Positions 8,094 to 16,391 of a stretch of DNA of 64,000 bases are shown piece after piece. Numbering within the stretch: the first letter of the stretch is position 1; each line of letters starts with the position of its first letter. The position numbers and the translations under genes are program-made. Source of the DNA: DASWJZ01 sp963805325 (GTDB lineage: Bacteria > Pseudomonadota > Alphaproteobacteria > Rhizobiales > Afifellaceae); contig CAWDTS010000001.1 in the NCBI GenBank assembly GCA_963805325.1, positions 124,001 to 188,000 on the forward strand. The letters are read 5' to 3'. Under the pieces are notes generated by a model that worked only from the letters and a program-made list of their open reading frames with translations, was not told the DNA's origin and searched no databases.

Positions 8094-8717
8094 TCATGCC
8101 TCCGCCAAGGCGGCCTTCGACGCCGCCTTGAAGCTCTTCAGATAGAGCGATTCTGCCTTCTTCGCAGACCATGGCTCAAGCATCATCGCGACCTCGGCCG
8201 GCCCGATCGCGCCGGGGCGGCCGAAAAAGCGCTCCGCTTCCTTGTCGGCAAAGCCCGCGAGCTTCACGGCCTCGAAATAGGCGGCAGTCTGGTCGGCCTT
8301 CTTGATGCGGGCCAGCATCGGCTGCGGCAGTGCCGCGGGAAGGCCGAAACGGAGCCTGATCGCGCGATGCAGACGCTCCTCGACTTCGCGGTAGGCCATG
8401 TCGATCACCGCCTTGAACGGCGAGATCAGGTCGCCGATCACGTATTCGGGTGCGTCGTGGAGAAGCGTCGCCAGCGTTTCACGCGGCGTCGTATCGGGAT
8501 GCTGCAGGCGATGCACGCGGTCGACGAGCAGCGAGTGCTGCGCGACCGAGAAGGCGTTGTCGCCAAACGTCTGTCCGTTCCAGCGCGCGACGCGCGCAAG
8601 GCCATGCGCAATGTCCTCGATCTCGACATCGAGCGGCGACGGGTCGAGGAGATCGAGGCGCCGGCCCGACAGCATGCGCTGCCAGGCGCGGGGCGGCGCG
8701 CCGGGGCGATCGGGCAT
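8094..8717 (-). CDS. HD family hydrolase (YfbR-like)
   Basis: A 207-aa HD-domain phosphohydrolase. The metal-binding residues are in NAFSVAQHSLLVD and LLHDAPEYVIGD, with a downstream KKADQTAAYFEA Asp. The closest well-known relatives are YfbR-type 5'-deoxynucleotidases, but substrate specificity is not determinable here. The ATG at 8717 overlaps the ygfZ stop by one base (TGATG). The next gene starts 1 bp after its stop. Confidence 0.87.
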   Translation of the reverse strand: MPDRPGAPPRAWQRMLSGRRLDLLDPSPLDVEIEDIAHGLARVARWNGQTFGDNAFSVAQHSLLVDRVHRLQHPDTTPRETLATLLHDAPEYVIGDLISPFKAVIDMAYREVEERLHRAIRLRFGLPAALPQPMLARIKKADQTAAYFEAVKLAGFADKEAERFFGRPGAIGPAEVAMMLEPWSAKKAESLYLKSFKAASKAALAEA

Positions 8718-9559
8718 CAGTCCTCCCCCGCGCTCGCCGTCTGCGGCCAGCCGTAAGTGGCCCATTCGGGAAGCGCGACGGCCACCTCCTCCCCTCCCGC
8801 GCGGATCGAAAGGTGCTCGTCGAGCGCTGCGCGCATCCGGTCCAGCCGGACGAGACCGATCGCGTGGCGGCCGGCCGACGAGCCGAGCCGGCCGAGCGGA
8901 CGCTCGCCGGCAACGATATCGGCGCCGGGCGCGGGCAGCGCGGTCTCGGCGTCCAGCGCCACAATGCGCCTGCGCGCGGTGCCGCGATGGCGCATGCGGC
9001 TCACCACCTCCTGCCCGATGTAGCAGCCCTTGTCGAAGGCGACGCCATGCAGCGAGTCCATGCCGGCGTCGAAGGGAAAGGCATCGCCGAAGACAAAGTC
9101 GACGCCGCCTTCGGGAATCGCCAGCGCGATTCTGCGGCGGTGCCAGTCGGACGCGGAGGCGTCTGTCGCGGCCGAGCCTTTCGCCGCGAGCCAGCGCGTG
9201 CCGAGCGACGCCAGCCGCGGATCGGCGGGGTGGGATTCGTCGGAGACGTCCCACGCCGCGAAGACGTCGAGTTCCGGAGCGAGCGCGATCTCTACCTTGG
9301 CTCGGAGCTTGTAGAGCTTGAGGCGCTTCGCGAAGGCTTCCGCCTCGTTTGCGCGAACATCCGCTGCGTAGCCATCGGGCTCCTTGTGGAGCACGAAGTC
9401 CCACAGGATCTTCCCCTGCGGTGTCAGCAGCGCGCCGTAGCCGCTGCCGTGGCCGTCGACGCCGTCCATGTCGAGCGTCAGCACGTTTTGGAGCAGCGTC
9501 TTCGCATCCGGCCCGGCGATGCGGACCACGGCACGGTCATCGAGGTGAGCGGTGGGCAT
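8717..9559 (-). CDS. ygfZ: Folate-binding protein YgfZ/GcvT-like
   Basis: A 280-aa tetrahydrofolate-binding protein of the COG0354 family that supports maturation or repair of some iron-sulfur enzymes. The diagnostic motif KGCYIGQEVVSRM is present, and the N-terminal LLQNVLTLDMD ... LTPQGKILWDF block matches the family. The length is normal. It is the first gene of the leftward operon and is divergent from pyrC with 109 bp between the starts. NadA, an Fe-S quinolinate synthase whose regulator is encoded in this same operon, could be among the clients; that link is inference. Confidence 0.9.
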   Translation of the reverse strand: MPTAHLDDRAVVRIAGPDAKTLLQNVLTLDMDGVDGHGSGYGALLTPQGKILWDFVLHKEPDGYAADVRANEAEAFAKRLKLYKLRAKVEIALAPELDVFAAWDVSDESHPADPRLASLGTRWLAAKGSAATDASASDWHRRRIALAIPEGGVDFVFGDAFPFDAGMDSLHGVAFDKGCYIGQEVVSRMRHRGTARRRIVALDAETALPAPGADIVAGERPLGRLGSSAGRHAIGLVRLDRMRAALDEHLSIRAGGEEVAVALPEWATYGWPQTASAGED

Positions 9560-9668
9560 TTCTGTTGCTTCGGCGGCTCTAGTGCTTGCGCTTCGGGAGG
9601 ATTGCCTGCAATCCCGTGGAGTTACCCTTCCCCAGCCCCTTCCCACAAGTGGGAGAAGAAAGCCGAGG

Positions 9669-11006
9669 ATGCCAGCGACCTTCGATCTCCTCATCCGCCG
9701 CGCAAATGTCGTGAACCACGACGGAGTTGGCGTGCGCGACATCGGCGTCAGGAACGGGCGGATTGCGGCGCTCGGCGCGCTTTCGTCCGCCGATGCCGGA
9801 GAGGTGATCGACGCGGAAGGGCTTACCGTCCTCCCCGGCGTCATGGATACCCAGGTGCACTTCCGCGAGCCGGGGGCGGAGCAGAAGGAGGACCTTGAGA
9901 CCGGATCGCTCGCCGCGGTGATGGGCGGCGTCACCGCCGTCTTCGAGATGCCGAACACCAATCCGCTCACGACCGACGCGGCGGCGCTTGCCGACAAGCT
10001 CGCCCGCGCGAAGGGCCGCATGCATTGCGATCACGCATTCTGGGTCGGCGGCACGGCGGAGAATTCCGCCGAGATACCGGAGCTTGAACGGTTGCCGGGT
10101 GCTGCCGGCATCAAGGTCTTCATGGGGGCATCAACCGGCGATCTGCTCGTCCCCGACGACGCCGGTGTCCGCGCGATCCTTCAGAAGACGCGCCGCCGCG
10201 CAGCATTCCACTCCGAGGACGAGTTCCGGCTTCGCGATCGCCTCGGCGAGCGGCGCGAGAACGATCCGGCGAGCCATCCCGTGTGGCGCGACGCGGAGGC
10301 GGCGCTCTCTTCCACGCGGCGACTCGTTTCGATCGCGCGCGAAAGCGGCGCGCTGATCCATGTGCTGCATATCTCGACGGCGGACGAGATGCGCTTCCTC
10401 GGCGATCACAAGGACATTGCCTCCGTCGAAGTCACTCCGCACCACCTGACGTTCTCGGCCGACGACTATGCGCGTCTCGGTACGCTTCTGCAGATGAACC
10501 CGCCGGTCCGCGACGCGGCGCACCGCGAGGGCGTGTGGGCGGGCGTCGCCGACGGCACCGCCGACATCCTCGGCTCTGACCACGCGCCGCACACGCTGGA
10601 AGAGAAGGCGAAGCCCTACCCTGCCTCGCCCTCCGGCATGCCCGGCGTGCAGACGCTCCTGCCAGCCATGCTGGATCACGTCGCGAAGGGGCGCCTTTCG
10701 CTCCTGCGGCTCGTGGACATGACGAGCGCCGGGCCGGCGCGGCTCTTCGGGATTGCCGGAAAAGGGAGGATCGCGGTCGGCTACGACGCTGATTTCTCCG
10801 TCGTCGACCTGAAGCGGCGGGAGACGATCACGAACGAATGGAGCGCCTCGCGCGCCGGCTGGACGCCTTATGCCGGGATGGAGGTCACCGGCTGGCCAGT
10901 CGGCACCATCATCCGCGGCCGCCGCGTCATGTGGGAGGGCGAGCTTCTGGCCCGCGGAAAAGGCCGGCCCGTCCGCTTCCAGTCGACGCTCGGTAACCAA
11001 GCCTGA
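9669..11006 (+). CDS. pyrC: Dihydroorotase
   Basis: A 445-aa amidohydrolase catalysing the reversible cyclisation of carbamoyl aspartate to dihydroorotate in pyrimidine synthesis. Metal-ligand motifs appear in order: DTQVHFREPG, EMPNTNP, GIKVFMGAST, HVLHIST, VTPHHL and LGSDHAPHT. Dihydroorotase is the likely call; an allantoinase-like cyclic amidohydrolase is the alternative. The ATG at 9669 is chosen because the preceding open frame is low-complexity and includes a small CCC/GGG palindrome near 9638-9656. Confidence 0.88.
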   Translation: MPATFDLLIRRANVVNHDGVGVRDIGVRNGRIAALGALSSADAGEVIDAEGLTVLPGVMDTQVHFREPGAEQKEDLETGSLAAVMGGVTAVFEMPNTNPLTTDAAALADKLARAKGRMHCDHAFWVGGTAENSAEIPELERLPGAAGIKVFMGASTGDLLVPDDAGVRAILQKTRRRAAFHSEDEFRLRDRLGERRENDPASHPVWRDAEAALSSTRRLVSIARESGALIHVLHISTADEMRFLGDHKDIASVEVTPHHLTFSADDYARLGTLLQMNPPVRDAAHREGVWAGVADGTADILGSDHAPHTLEEKAKPYPASPSGMPGVQTLLPAMLDHVAKGRLSLLRLVDMTSAGPARLFGIAGKGRIAVGYDADFSVVDLKRRETITNEWSASRAGWTPYAGMEVTGWPVGTIIRGRRVMWEGELLARGKGRPVRFQSTLGNQA

Positions 11007-11081
11007 CGAGGGCGCTACGCTCCCTTAAGCCGCGCCTGTTAGAGAAGGGCTAACCCTCCGAGAAGCGGCCTGGAGCGGGAA

Positions 11082-12507
11082 TTGAGTCTCACGAGCGAAT
11101 TTTCAGGCGGGCGACTGCGCGGACTTTTTTCGCGCGCCCGCGATTTCGCCACCCGCGACGACAAAGCGGGGTTGGCGCGACGCTCGGCCGCAATCGCGCT
11201 CACGATCCGGCTCACGAGCGCCGCGCTCGCTTATCTTGCGCAGGTCGTCTTTGCCCGCCTGATGGGGCAGTACGAATACGGCGTCTTCGCCTACACTTGG
11301 GTCTGGTTCCTGGTCTTCGCCGCCGTCGCAACGCTCGGCTTCGGCGATTCCCCCGTGCGCTATGTGGCGCAGCTCCGCGCGCGCGGCGAGGACGACTATC
11401 TGCGCGGCTTCATCCGCTTCGCGCCGCTCACCATGCTCGTTACGTCGGTTGCGTTCGGCGCGCTTCTCATCGCGCTTCTTCCGCTCGCTCATGGATTGAT
11501 CGAGGACGCCTATCTCGTGCCGATGGCGCGTCATGGCGCTGTCGATCCCGTTCGCCTGCCTGCAATCCTATTTCGAAGGCCTCGGACGCAGTTACGATTG
11601 GACAATCCCGGCGCTCTTCCCGATCTACATCATGCGCCACGGCCTGCTCCTGATCCTGATGGCGGCAGCCGTGTGGTTCGGCTTCGCGGCGACGGCGCGC
11701 ACCGGCTACATCTGCCTGTTCCTTACCTTGACGATCTCGATCGCCTACCAGGCGACGACGATCCTGCTTCGTCTGCGACGCGTGTTGCCGCCGGGCCCGA
11801 AGGCTTATCGGCCGCGTGAATGGGTCAAAGGCTCGGCGCCCTTCGCCGTGCTTTACGGCGCGCAGCATCTTTCGTCCTTCGCCGACGTGCTGGTCCTCTC
11901 CTTCTTCGTGAGCCCTGCCGAGATCGCCATCTATTTCGCCGCAACGCGGATCATCCAGGTGGTGAACCTCGTGCCCTATGCGGCGACGGTCGGCACCGCA
12001 CATCTTTTCTCCGCAAGCTTCACGCTCGGCGACCACGCCGAATTGCAGCGGCTCTGCCGCTCGGTCGCGGCGACGACCTTCGTCATCGCCGGACTGGCCG
12101 TCGCCGCGATGATCGGCGGCGGACACTGGCTGCTCGGCATGTTCGGCCACGGCTTCGAGGCCGGCTACGTGCCGCTCGTGATCCTTGGAATGGGCGTGTT
12201 CGCACGCGTCTCCGCGGGCCCCGCCGAAGACATGCTGAACATGACCGGGAACAGCCGCGTCTCCGCCTCCACCTATCTCGCGATCGTCGCAGTGAACGTG
12301 CCGCTCGCCGTCGCCCTGGTCATCCCGTTCGGCCTGAACGGCGCGGCGGTGGCGAGCGCCATTGCGTTGATGCTTCGCGCGCTCTGGCTCTCCTACGCGG
12401 TCTGGAGGAAGCTCGGCATCCGCACCTCGATCCTCGCCGTCATCGCCGCCGCGGGCTTCGCGGGCCTTGCCGCGCGCGGCTCAGCGCTTCGCACGCCGGC
12501 GGAATAG
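11082..12507 (+). pseudogene. Polysaccharide flippase (Wzx/MOP superfamily), frameshifted
   Basis: Two abutting open frames form one protein. 11082-11531 reads LARRSAAIALTIRLTSAALA, LAQVVFARLMGQYEYGVFA and further helices. The homologous continuation is in the next frame from about 11533 (MALSIPFACLQSYFEGLGRS) to 12507. Removing one base near 11532 gives about 474 aa with some 12 membrane helices, the normal size of a Wzx-type oligosaccharide flippase. The start is the TTG at 11082, preceded by GGAG. The shift site has no long homopolymer. Either a sequence error or a true inactivating insertion is possible; see findings. Confidence 0.85.
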
Positions 12508-12512
12508 CCCGC

Positions 12513-13142
12513 TCAGTCGCCGGCGAGGAAGAAGAGCCAGCGCCCGTCCTTGGCGATCCCGACGCGGAAGAACGTATAGGCGCCGTAGGATTTCATGTCC
12601 TCGTAGTCGGCGGCGGTCAGCAGCGTGAAGAGTTCGACAAGCTGCTGCGGCGTCAGCGCGTTCAGCGGATAGTTCGCGAAATAGGGCCAGACATACTGAT
12701 CGTCATCGGTGCCCTCCCCAACATGCACGAAGCCTGACTGAAGCACTTCGAGGAGGATTGCGAGAATCTCGCGCCCCTCGGCATCGGCGGCGAGCGCCTT
12801 CAGATACTCTATCGGATCGCCGGGATCGCCGAATGCGACGGCCGGCGGCTCCGGCTGCGCCTGCATCAGCGGACGCAGCTGCTCGATGTCGCCCGACTTC
12901 GCCGCGTCGATCAACTTCTGGCGCATCTCGCGGACGGCATCGGGAAGATCAGCTTCGGAGCGCAGGATCGTGGGGAGCGGCGCATCGACGCTGGCGTCGG
13001 GGGCAGACGTTCCAGGCTGCGACGCATCGCTGCTCGCGTCGCCGGGTGCAGCGGCCTGCGCCACGCGCATCCCCGCGCCCATCCCGGCGACGGCGAGTGC
13101 CAGCGCCATTCCGAAGATCCCAAAGCGGGCGGAGAATTTCAT
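12513..13142 (-). CDS. Conserved exported protein, function unknown
   Basis: A 209-aa protein. A signal peptide (about residues 1-30, ending in AQAAA) is followed by a Ser/Asp-rich linker and a compact C-terminal domain with KLIDAAKSGDIEQLRP, YVWPYFANYPL and KDGRWLFFLAGD. I have seen this pattern in rhizobial proteins annotated only as hypothetical. The KSGDIEQLRP stretch resembles one helix of an ankyrin-like unit, but there is no repeat. It is periplasmic by inference. It converges with the flippase, 5 bp apart. The ATG at 13142 begins the signal peptide; the longer upstream frame is basic and non-conserved. Confidence 0.75.
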   Translation of the reverse strand: MKFSARFGIFGMALALAVAGMGAGMRVAQAAAPGDASSDASQPGTSAPDASVDAPLPTILRSEADLPDAVREMRQKLIDAAKSGDIEQLRPLMQAQPEPPAVAFGDPGDPIEYLKALAADAEGREILAILLEVLQSGFVHVGEGTDDDQYVWPYFANYPLNALTPQQLVELFTLLTAADYEDMKSYGAYTFFRVGIAKDGRWLFFLAGD

Positions 13143-13219
13143 GCGCCGACGATAGGAGGCGGCGGCGCCTGAGCGCAACCGCCGCCTTCAGCGTTTCGTG
13201 GTGCTACAGCCGGTGCGCG

Positions 13220-13474
13220 TCAGTGCATGGAGCGGGAGATGGAGAATTCGCCGGCTGCGATACGCTCCGGCAGGCGTTCAGCGAAGTCGGCCACCGCCGC
13301 CTCGCCGTAGGTCGACACGAGGTCGCCAAGGGCGGCGAAAAGCGCCACGTGGGCCAACACGTCAGGCTCGATTCCAGCACCCAGCGCGTCTTCCCAGACC
13401 GCTGAAAACCTTTGATATGCCTCACGTTTCTGGAGCCGGAGTTCTTCGTTTTCGGGCTCGCCAAGATCGTGCAT
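13220..13474 (-). CDS. Small conserved protein, function unknown
   Basis: An 84-aa acidic, mostly helical soluble protein with no signal peptide or membrane segment. The residue mix (EAYQRFSAVWEDALGAGI, ALFAALGDLVSTYGEAA) looks like a genuine folded protein, whereas the overlapping frames are Arg/Ser/Pro-rich shadows. No family is recognised. It lies alone between two leftward exported-protein genes. Confidence 0.6.
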   Translation of the reverse strand: MHDLGEPENEELRLQKREAYQRFSAVWEDALGAGIEPDVLAHVALFAALGDLVSTYGEAAVADFAERLPERIAAGEFSISRSMH

Positions 13475-13561
13475 ACTTCCCCCCGCTTGGGCTTCACGTC
13501 ACCGCTAGCACGCAGCTATGCGGAACCACGCGGCAATGTAAAAGGATTATTAATTCGCCGA

Positions 13562-14014
13562 CTACTGGCTGTAGCGCCCGCGAACGTCGCTCGCCAGCGA
13601 TTGCCCTTCCGCCAGATATTTCTCGATCGCCAGGCGCGCCGACGGCGTGCAGGTGCGATAGACGGCGTTGTAGGTCTCGAAGCCATGGTTAAAGCGCCCG
13701 ATGAGCCGCGCACGTCGCTGCGGCGGGGGATCCTCCGCGGCCAGCAGCGACGTCATCTCGGCGCGCCAGTCGGAGCCGTCGGAATCGCCGCAAAGGTCGC
13801 GCAGGAACGACAGCGAGCCGAGAATCTCCGAAAGCCTGAGAAGCTTCTCCTCGTAGATCGGCGCAGGCGGCTCGTTCGAGCCAGCGCTGCCGCTGCTCGC
13901 CGCCGCTCCCTTCTTCTGAGGAGCGTCGGCGGGGACATCGTCCTGCGCAAGCGCCGCCCCGCAAACCGCGAGCAGAAGGGTGGAGGCGCAGAGCAGCCGG
14001 CAGAGACGAGTCAT
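13562..14014 (-). CDS. TIGR02301 family exported protein
   Basis: A 150-aa protein. The signal peptide (about 1-22, ending in GAALA) is followed by a linker and the conserved block KLLRLSEILGSLSFLRDLCG ... RARLIGRFNHGFETY ... RTCTPSARLAIEKYLAEG, which matches the Hyphomicrobiales family TIGR02301 as I know it. Two cysteines probably form a disulfide. The function is unknown. The ATG at 14014 begins the signal peptide. The gene supports the assignment of the organism to Hyphomicrobiales. Confidence 0.8.
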   Translation of the reverse strand: MTRLCRLLCASTLLLAVCGAALAQDDVPADAPQKKGAAASSGSAGSNEPPAPIYEEKLLRLSEILGSLSFLRDLCGDSDGSDWRAEMTSLLAAEDPPPQRRARLIGRFNHGFETYNAVYRTCTPSARLAIEKYLAEGQSLASDVRGRYSQ

Positions 14015-14066
14015 GGCCAACGATTCTGGGCGGTGGGCGAAGCGACCGCAAGGGCATCGCGGTCTC

Positions 14067-14492
14067 TCACGCGAATGACTCCTCCGCAAGCGCCACAATG
14101 GCGCGCGCGATCCAGCCTGGCGTTCGCGACGTGGTGCGGCGCTCGAGCACGGCGGCGAGCGGGACAAACGTCGCGGCGCGCGCGTCGTCGGCGGCGAGCG
14201 GAACACCCTCTCCGGCGCGCGCCGCAAAGACGGCGAGCCGGAACGCAGAGCCCGGCTGCGGCAGCTCCGTGCCGAGCCTGACGAGCTTGCCGACGTTCAG
14301 TCCCGTTTCCTCCAGGAGCTCGCGCCGGGCCGTCTCCTCCGGCCCCTCGCCCGGCTCCGTGCGGCCGCCCGGAAAGCTCCAGAGCCCGGCGAAGGGCGCG
14401 CGCGCACGCTCCACCATCAATACGCGGCCCACCGCCAGCACGATGACGCTCGCGCCGTTCGTCGCGTTGCCGGTCTCGCTTGCCGCAACCAT
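14067..14492 (-). CDS. NUDIX hydrolase
   Basis: A 141-aa protein with a complete Nudix box, GGRTEPGEGPEETARRELLEETGL in outline (GX5EX7REUXEEXGU, about residues 42-64), so it should be catalytically competent on a nucleoside diphosphate derivative. The substrate cannot be read. In this it contrasts with the degenerate Nudix domain of nadQ. It is divergent from the YedK-like gene, 56 bp away, and 52 bp before the TIGR02301 gene on the same strand. Confidence 0.88.
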   Translation of the reverse strand: MVAASETGNATNGASVIVLAVGRVLMVERARAPFAGLWSFPGGRTEPGEGPEETARRELLEETGLNVGKLVRLGTELPQPGSAFRLAVFAARAGEGVPLAADDARAATFVPLAAVLERRTTSRTPGWIARAIVALAEESFA

Positions 14493-14548
14493 CTGCGATC
14501 AATAGGGCGCTTTCGCCCTCGCTCAAATCGCGATTTAAGGGAAGGACC

Positions 14549-15307
14549 ATGTGCGGCCGCTACACATTGATCGCCAACGCCGAGGCGATCCGGCTTCTCT
14601 TCGAGGTGCCGGCCTTCGACGAGCGGCTCGTCGTGCCGCGCTACAACATCGCGCCGACGCAGCCGATCGTGGTGGTGCGCAACGGACCGAAGGGGCCCGA
14701 GCTGGTGCCGGTGCGCTGGGGGCTGATCCCGTGGTGGGCGAAGGACCCGAAGACGCTGCCGCTGATGATCAACGCGCGCGCGGAAGGCATCGCGGAAAAG
14801 CCCGCCTATCGCGATCCGTTCAAATACCGCCGCTGCCTTGTGCCGGCCTCCGGGTTCTACGAATGGCAGACGCCCAAATCGAAAGGACCGAAGCAGCCGT
14901 TTCTCGCGAGCCCCGGTCGGCCCGACGGCGACGGCCTCATCGCCTTTGCCGGCCTCTGGGAGACCTGGCACAGCGCCGACGGCAGCGAGATCGACACGGC
15001 GACGATCGTGACCACCGACGCGAACGCGCCGCTCGCGGAAATCCACGCGCGCATGCCCGTGGTCATCGCGCCAAAGGATTTTGAAGCGTGGCTCTCGCTG
15101 GAGACGAAGCCGGCCGATGCGGCAGAGCTTCTGAAGCCCGCGCCGGACGATCTCTTCTTGCTGACGCCCGTCTCCACGCGCGTCAACTCGGCCGACAATG
15201 ACGATCCGGGGCTGATCGAGGCAGCGACGGTCGATCCGGAGGAAGCTCCAAAACGCGCTCCCGCGAAACGCGCCGCCCCCGATCCGCGCCAGCGCAGCCT
15301 GTTCTAG
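14549..15307 (+). CDS. SOS response-associated peptidase, HMCES/YedK family
   Basis: A 252-aa SRAP-domain protein. After Met removal, Cys2 (MCGRYTLIA) is the residue that in this family forms a thiazolidine crosslink with abasic sites in single-stranded DNA. Other family landmarks are PRYNIAPTQP, VRWGLIPWWAKD, INARAEG, RCLVPASGFYEW and EIHARMPV (catalytic His). The C-terminal tail is basic and disordered. The ATG at 14549 has GGAAGGA just upstream. The stop shares the tetramer CTAG (15304-15307) with the convergent small membrane gene. Confidence 0.92.
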   Translation: MCGRYTLIANAEAIRLLFEVPAFDERLVVPRYNIAPTQPIVVVRNGPKGPELVPVRWGLIPWWAKDPKTLPLMINARAEGIAEKPAYRDPFKYRRCLVPASGFYEWQTPKSKGPKQPFLASPGRPDGDGLIAFAGLWETWHSADGSEIDTATIVTTDANAPLAEIHARMPVVIAPKDFEAWLSLETKPADAAELLKPAPDDLFLLTPVSTRVNSADNDDPGLIEAATVDPEEAPKRAPAKRAAPDPRQRSLF

Positions 15308-15548
15308 AGGCTGTTTCGCGGAGCGGCTAACTGCCTGCTCCGCCACCTCACGGCGTAGGGCAGCACGAACATGTAGAGGCCCGTGAAGAGAAGGAGGAAA
15401 AGCGGCGGGAGCGGCGAATAGACACCCAGGACGGTGGCGTCCCGAGCGCCATGGTGACGAAGTTCGCGATGACCGTCGCGGTGAAGATGATCGACAGCCA
15501 GCGGTGAGCCTGACGAACCAGAGTGCTCAACGTTCTCCCCCTTCTCAA
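15304..15548 (-). pseudogene. Small two-helix membrane protein, frameshifted
   Basis: The N-terminal part (TLVRQAHRWLSIIFTATVI, then MALGTPPSWV) is in one frame from 15548 and the C-terminal part (YSPLPPLFLLLFTGLYMFV) is in another, ending at 15304. Inserting one base after TGGGTG near 15439 joins them into about an 81-aa protein with two membrane helices, matching the pattern of short rhizobial inner-membrane proteins I recall. The function is unknown. One base appears to be missing in this assembly. Confidence 0.65.
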
Positions 15549-15595
15549 AACGACGAAGCGGAACGCCGCGGGCCGGGCGTCCGACCCGCGTCGCT

Positions 15596-16006
15596 TCAGT
15601 CGCTCCGCGCCACCACCTCTTCAAGGGCGGCAAGGAACTTCTGCCAGCCGAACTGCGCGCCGCGGTAGGCCTGCTCCTGATCGGGGCGGAAGCCGGTCTG
15701 CTCCATGCGCAAATGCGTCCCGGTGGGCGTCGGGGTAAGCGTCCATGTCACGACGCTCTCAAGCCCCATGGCCTCCCACGTGTAGGACAGCGTCTTCTGC
15801 GGCTCGACGTTCAGGACCTTGCAATCGACGGAGCCCCAGTCTCCGGTGAAACGGAATGCGTGGCCGACCTCCAGCGCGAAATCGTTCTTCATCAGCCATT
15901 CCTCGATCAGATGCGGTTGCGTCAGCGCGCGCCAGATCTTTTCAGGGGGATGCGCGATCTCGCGCTCGACGACGACGGTACGGGTTTCGGTCATGGTCTC
16001 ACTCAC
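15596..16006 (-). CDS. SRPBCC/AHSA1-domain protein
   Basis: A 136-aa START-like ligand-binding fold protein. HPPEKIWRALTQPHLIEEWL, YTWEAMGLESVVTWTL and GWQKFLAALEEVV are typical of the AHSA1 group. It is commonly paired with an ArsR/SdpR-like repressor, exactly as here. The GTG at 16006 is preferred: it has AAGGA seven bases upstream and overlaps the arsR stop (GTGA). The ATG at 15994 is the alternative. The ligand is unknown. Confidence 0.85.
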   Translation of the reverse strand: MSETMTETRTVVVEREIAHPPEKIWRALTQPHLIEEWLMKNDFALEVGHAFRFTGDWGSVDCKVLNVEPQKTLSYTWEAMGLESVVTWTLTPTPTGTHLRMEQTGFRPDQEQAYRGAQFGWQKFLAALEEVVARSD

Positions 16007-16327
16007 TGGTCCATCCTTCTGAGCAGATTTTCGAGATCGTCGAAGCGGCCGTGCCAGAACCCGGTCATGCGGCTTGTCCAGTCGACCAGCGGTGCAAGCG
16101 CGCCTATCTCGGCGCGGTAGTGCGTCTGGCGGCCCTCGTTCCGATCGCGCACCAGTCCCGCCCGCTTCAGCACCGCCAGGTGCTTCGACACGGCCGGCTG
16201 CGAGAACTCCCGCCCGAGCCGTCAGGGCGCCGACAGTCTGCTCCCCCTCCCGGCACAGGCGCTCGAAAATCGCCCTGCGGGTCGGATCGGCCAGCGATCG
16301 GAAAAGTGTGCTGGGGTCTGGCGTCAC
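16003..16327 (-). pseudogene. ArsR-family repressor, frameshifted
   Basis: From GTG 16327 the frame gives SLADPTRRAIFERLCREGEQ and TVGALTARA. The rest of the winged helix (QPAVSKHLAVLKRAGLVRD ... TSRMTGFWHGRFDDLENLL) continues in the next frame to 16003. Removing one base from the CCC run at about 16209-16212 gives a normal 107-aa protein with the recognition helix intact. No metal-binding CxC motif is seen, so it is of the SdpR-like non-metal type. It lies directly behind two matching operators and is coupled to the SRPBCC gene. A sequence error is the likeliest cause of the shift. Confidence 0.8.
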
Positions 16328-16353
16328 AATCAATAACCCTCTGGTTATTGATT
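16328..16353. promoter_or_regulatory. ArsR operator 1 (perfect 11-bp inverted repeat)
   Basis: AATCAATAACC (16328-16338) and GGTTATTGATT (16343-16353) form perfect arms around a 4-base spacer, immediately before the arsR GTG. The core ATAACC-N4-GGTTAT is repeated in operator 2. Binding here would cover the transcription start and ribosome-binding region. Confidence 0.75.
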
Positions 16354-16355
16354 GA

Positions 16356-16385
16356 CCCATAACCAATTGGCTATGAGTGAGTCAA
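16356..16385 (-). promoter_or_regulatory. arsR-SRPBCC promoter
   Basis: On the minus strand TTGACT (16380-16385) is followed after 17-18 bases by TTATGG/TATGGG (16356-16362), a reasonable sigma-70 pair. Operator 2 lies between the two hexamers and operator 1 just downstream, the layout expected for autorepression. Confidence 0.55.
16359..16374. promoter_or_regulatory. ArsR operator 2
   Basis: ATAACCAATTGGCTAT is a near-perfect palindrome with one mismatched pair. Its ATAACC-N4-GGCTAT core matches operator 1, centred 26 bp away, about two and a half helical turns. It sits in the -35/-10 spacer of the arsR promoter. Confidence 0.65.
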
Positions 16386-16391
16386 GCACCC

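Noticed and set aside
14067..14492. The NUDIX gene as a second NAD regulator
   Set aside because: It is 141 aa with a complete catalytic Nudix box and no winged-helix domain, so it is an enzyme rather than an NrtR/NadQ-type regulator.
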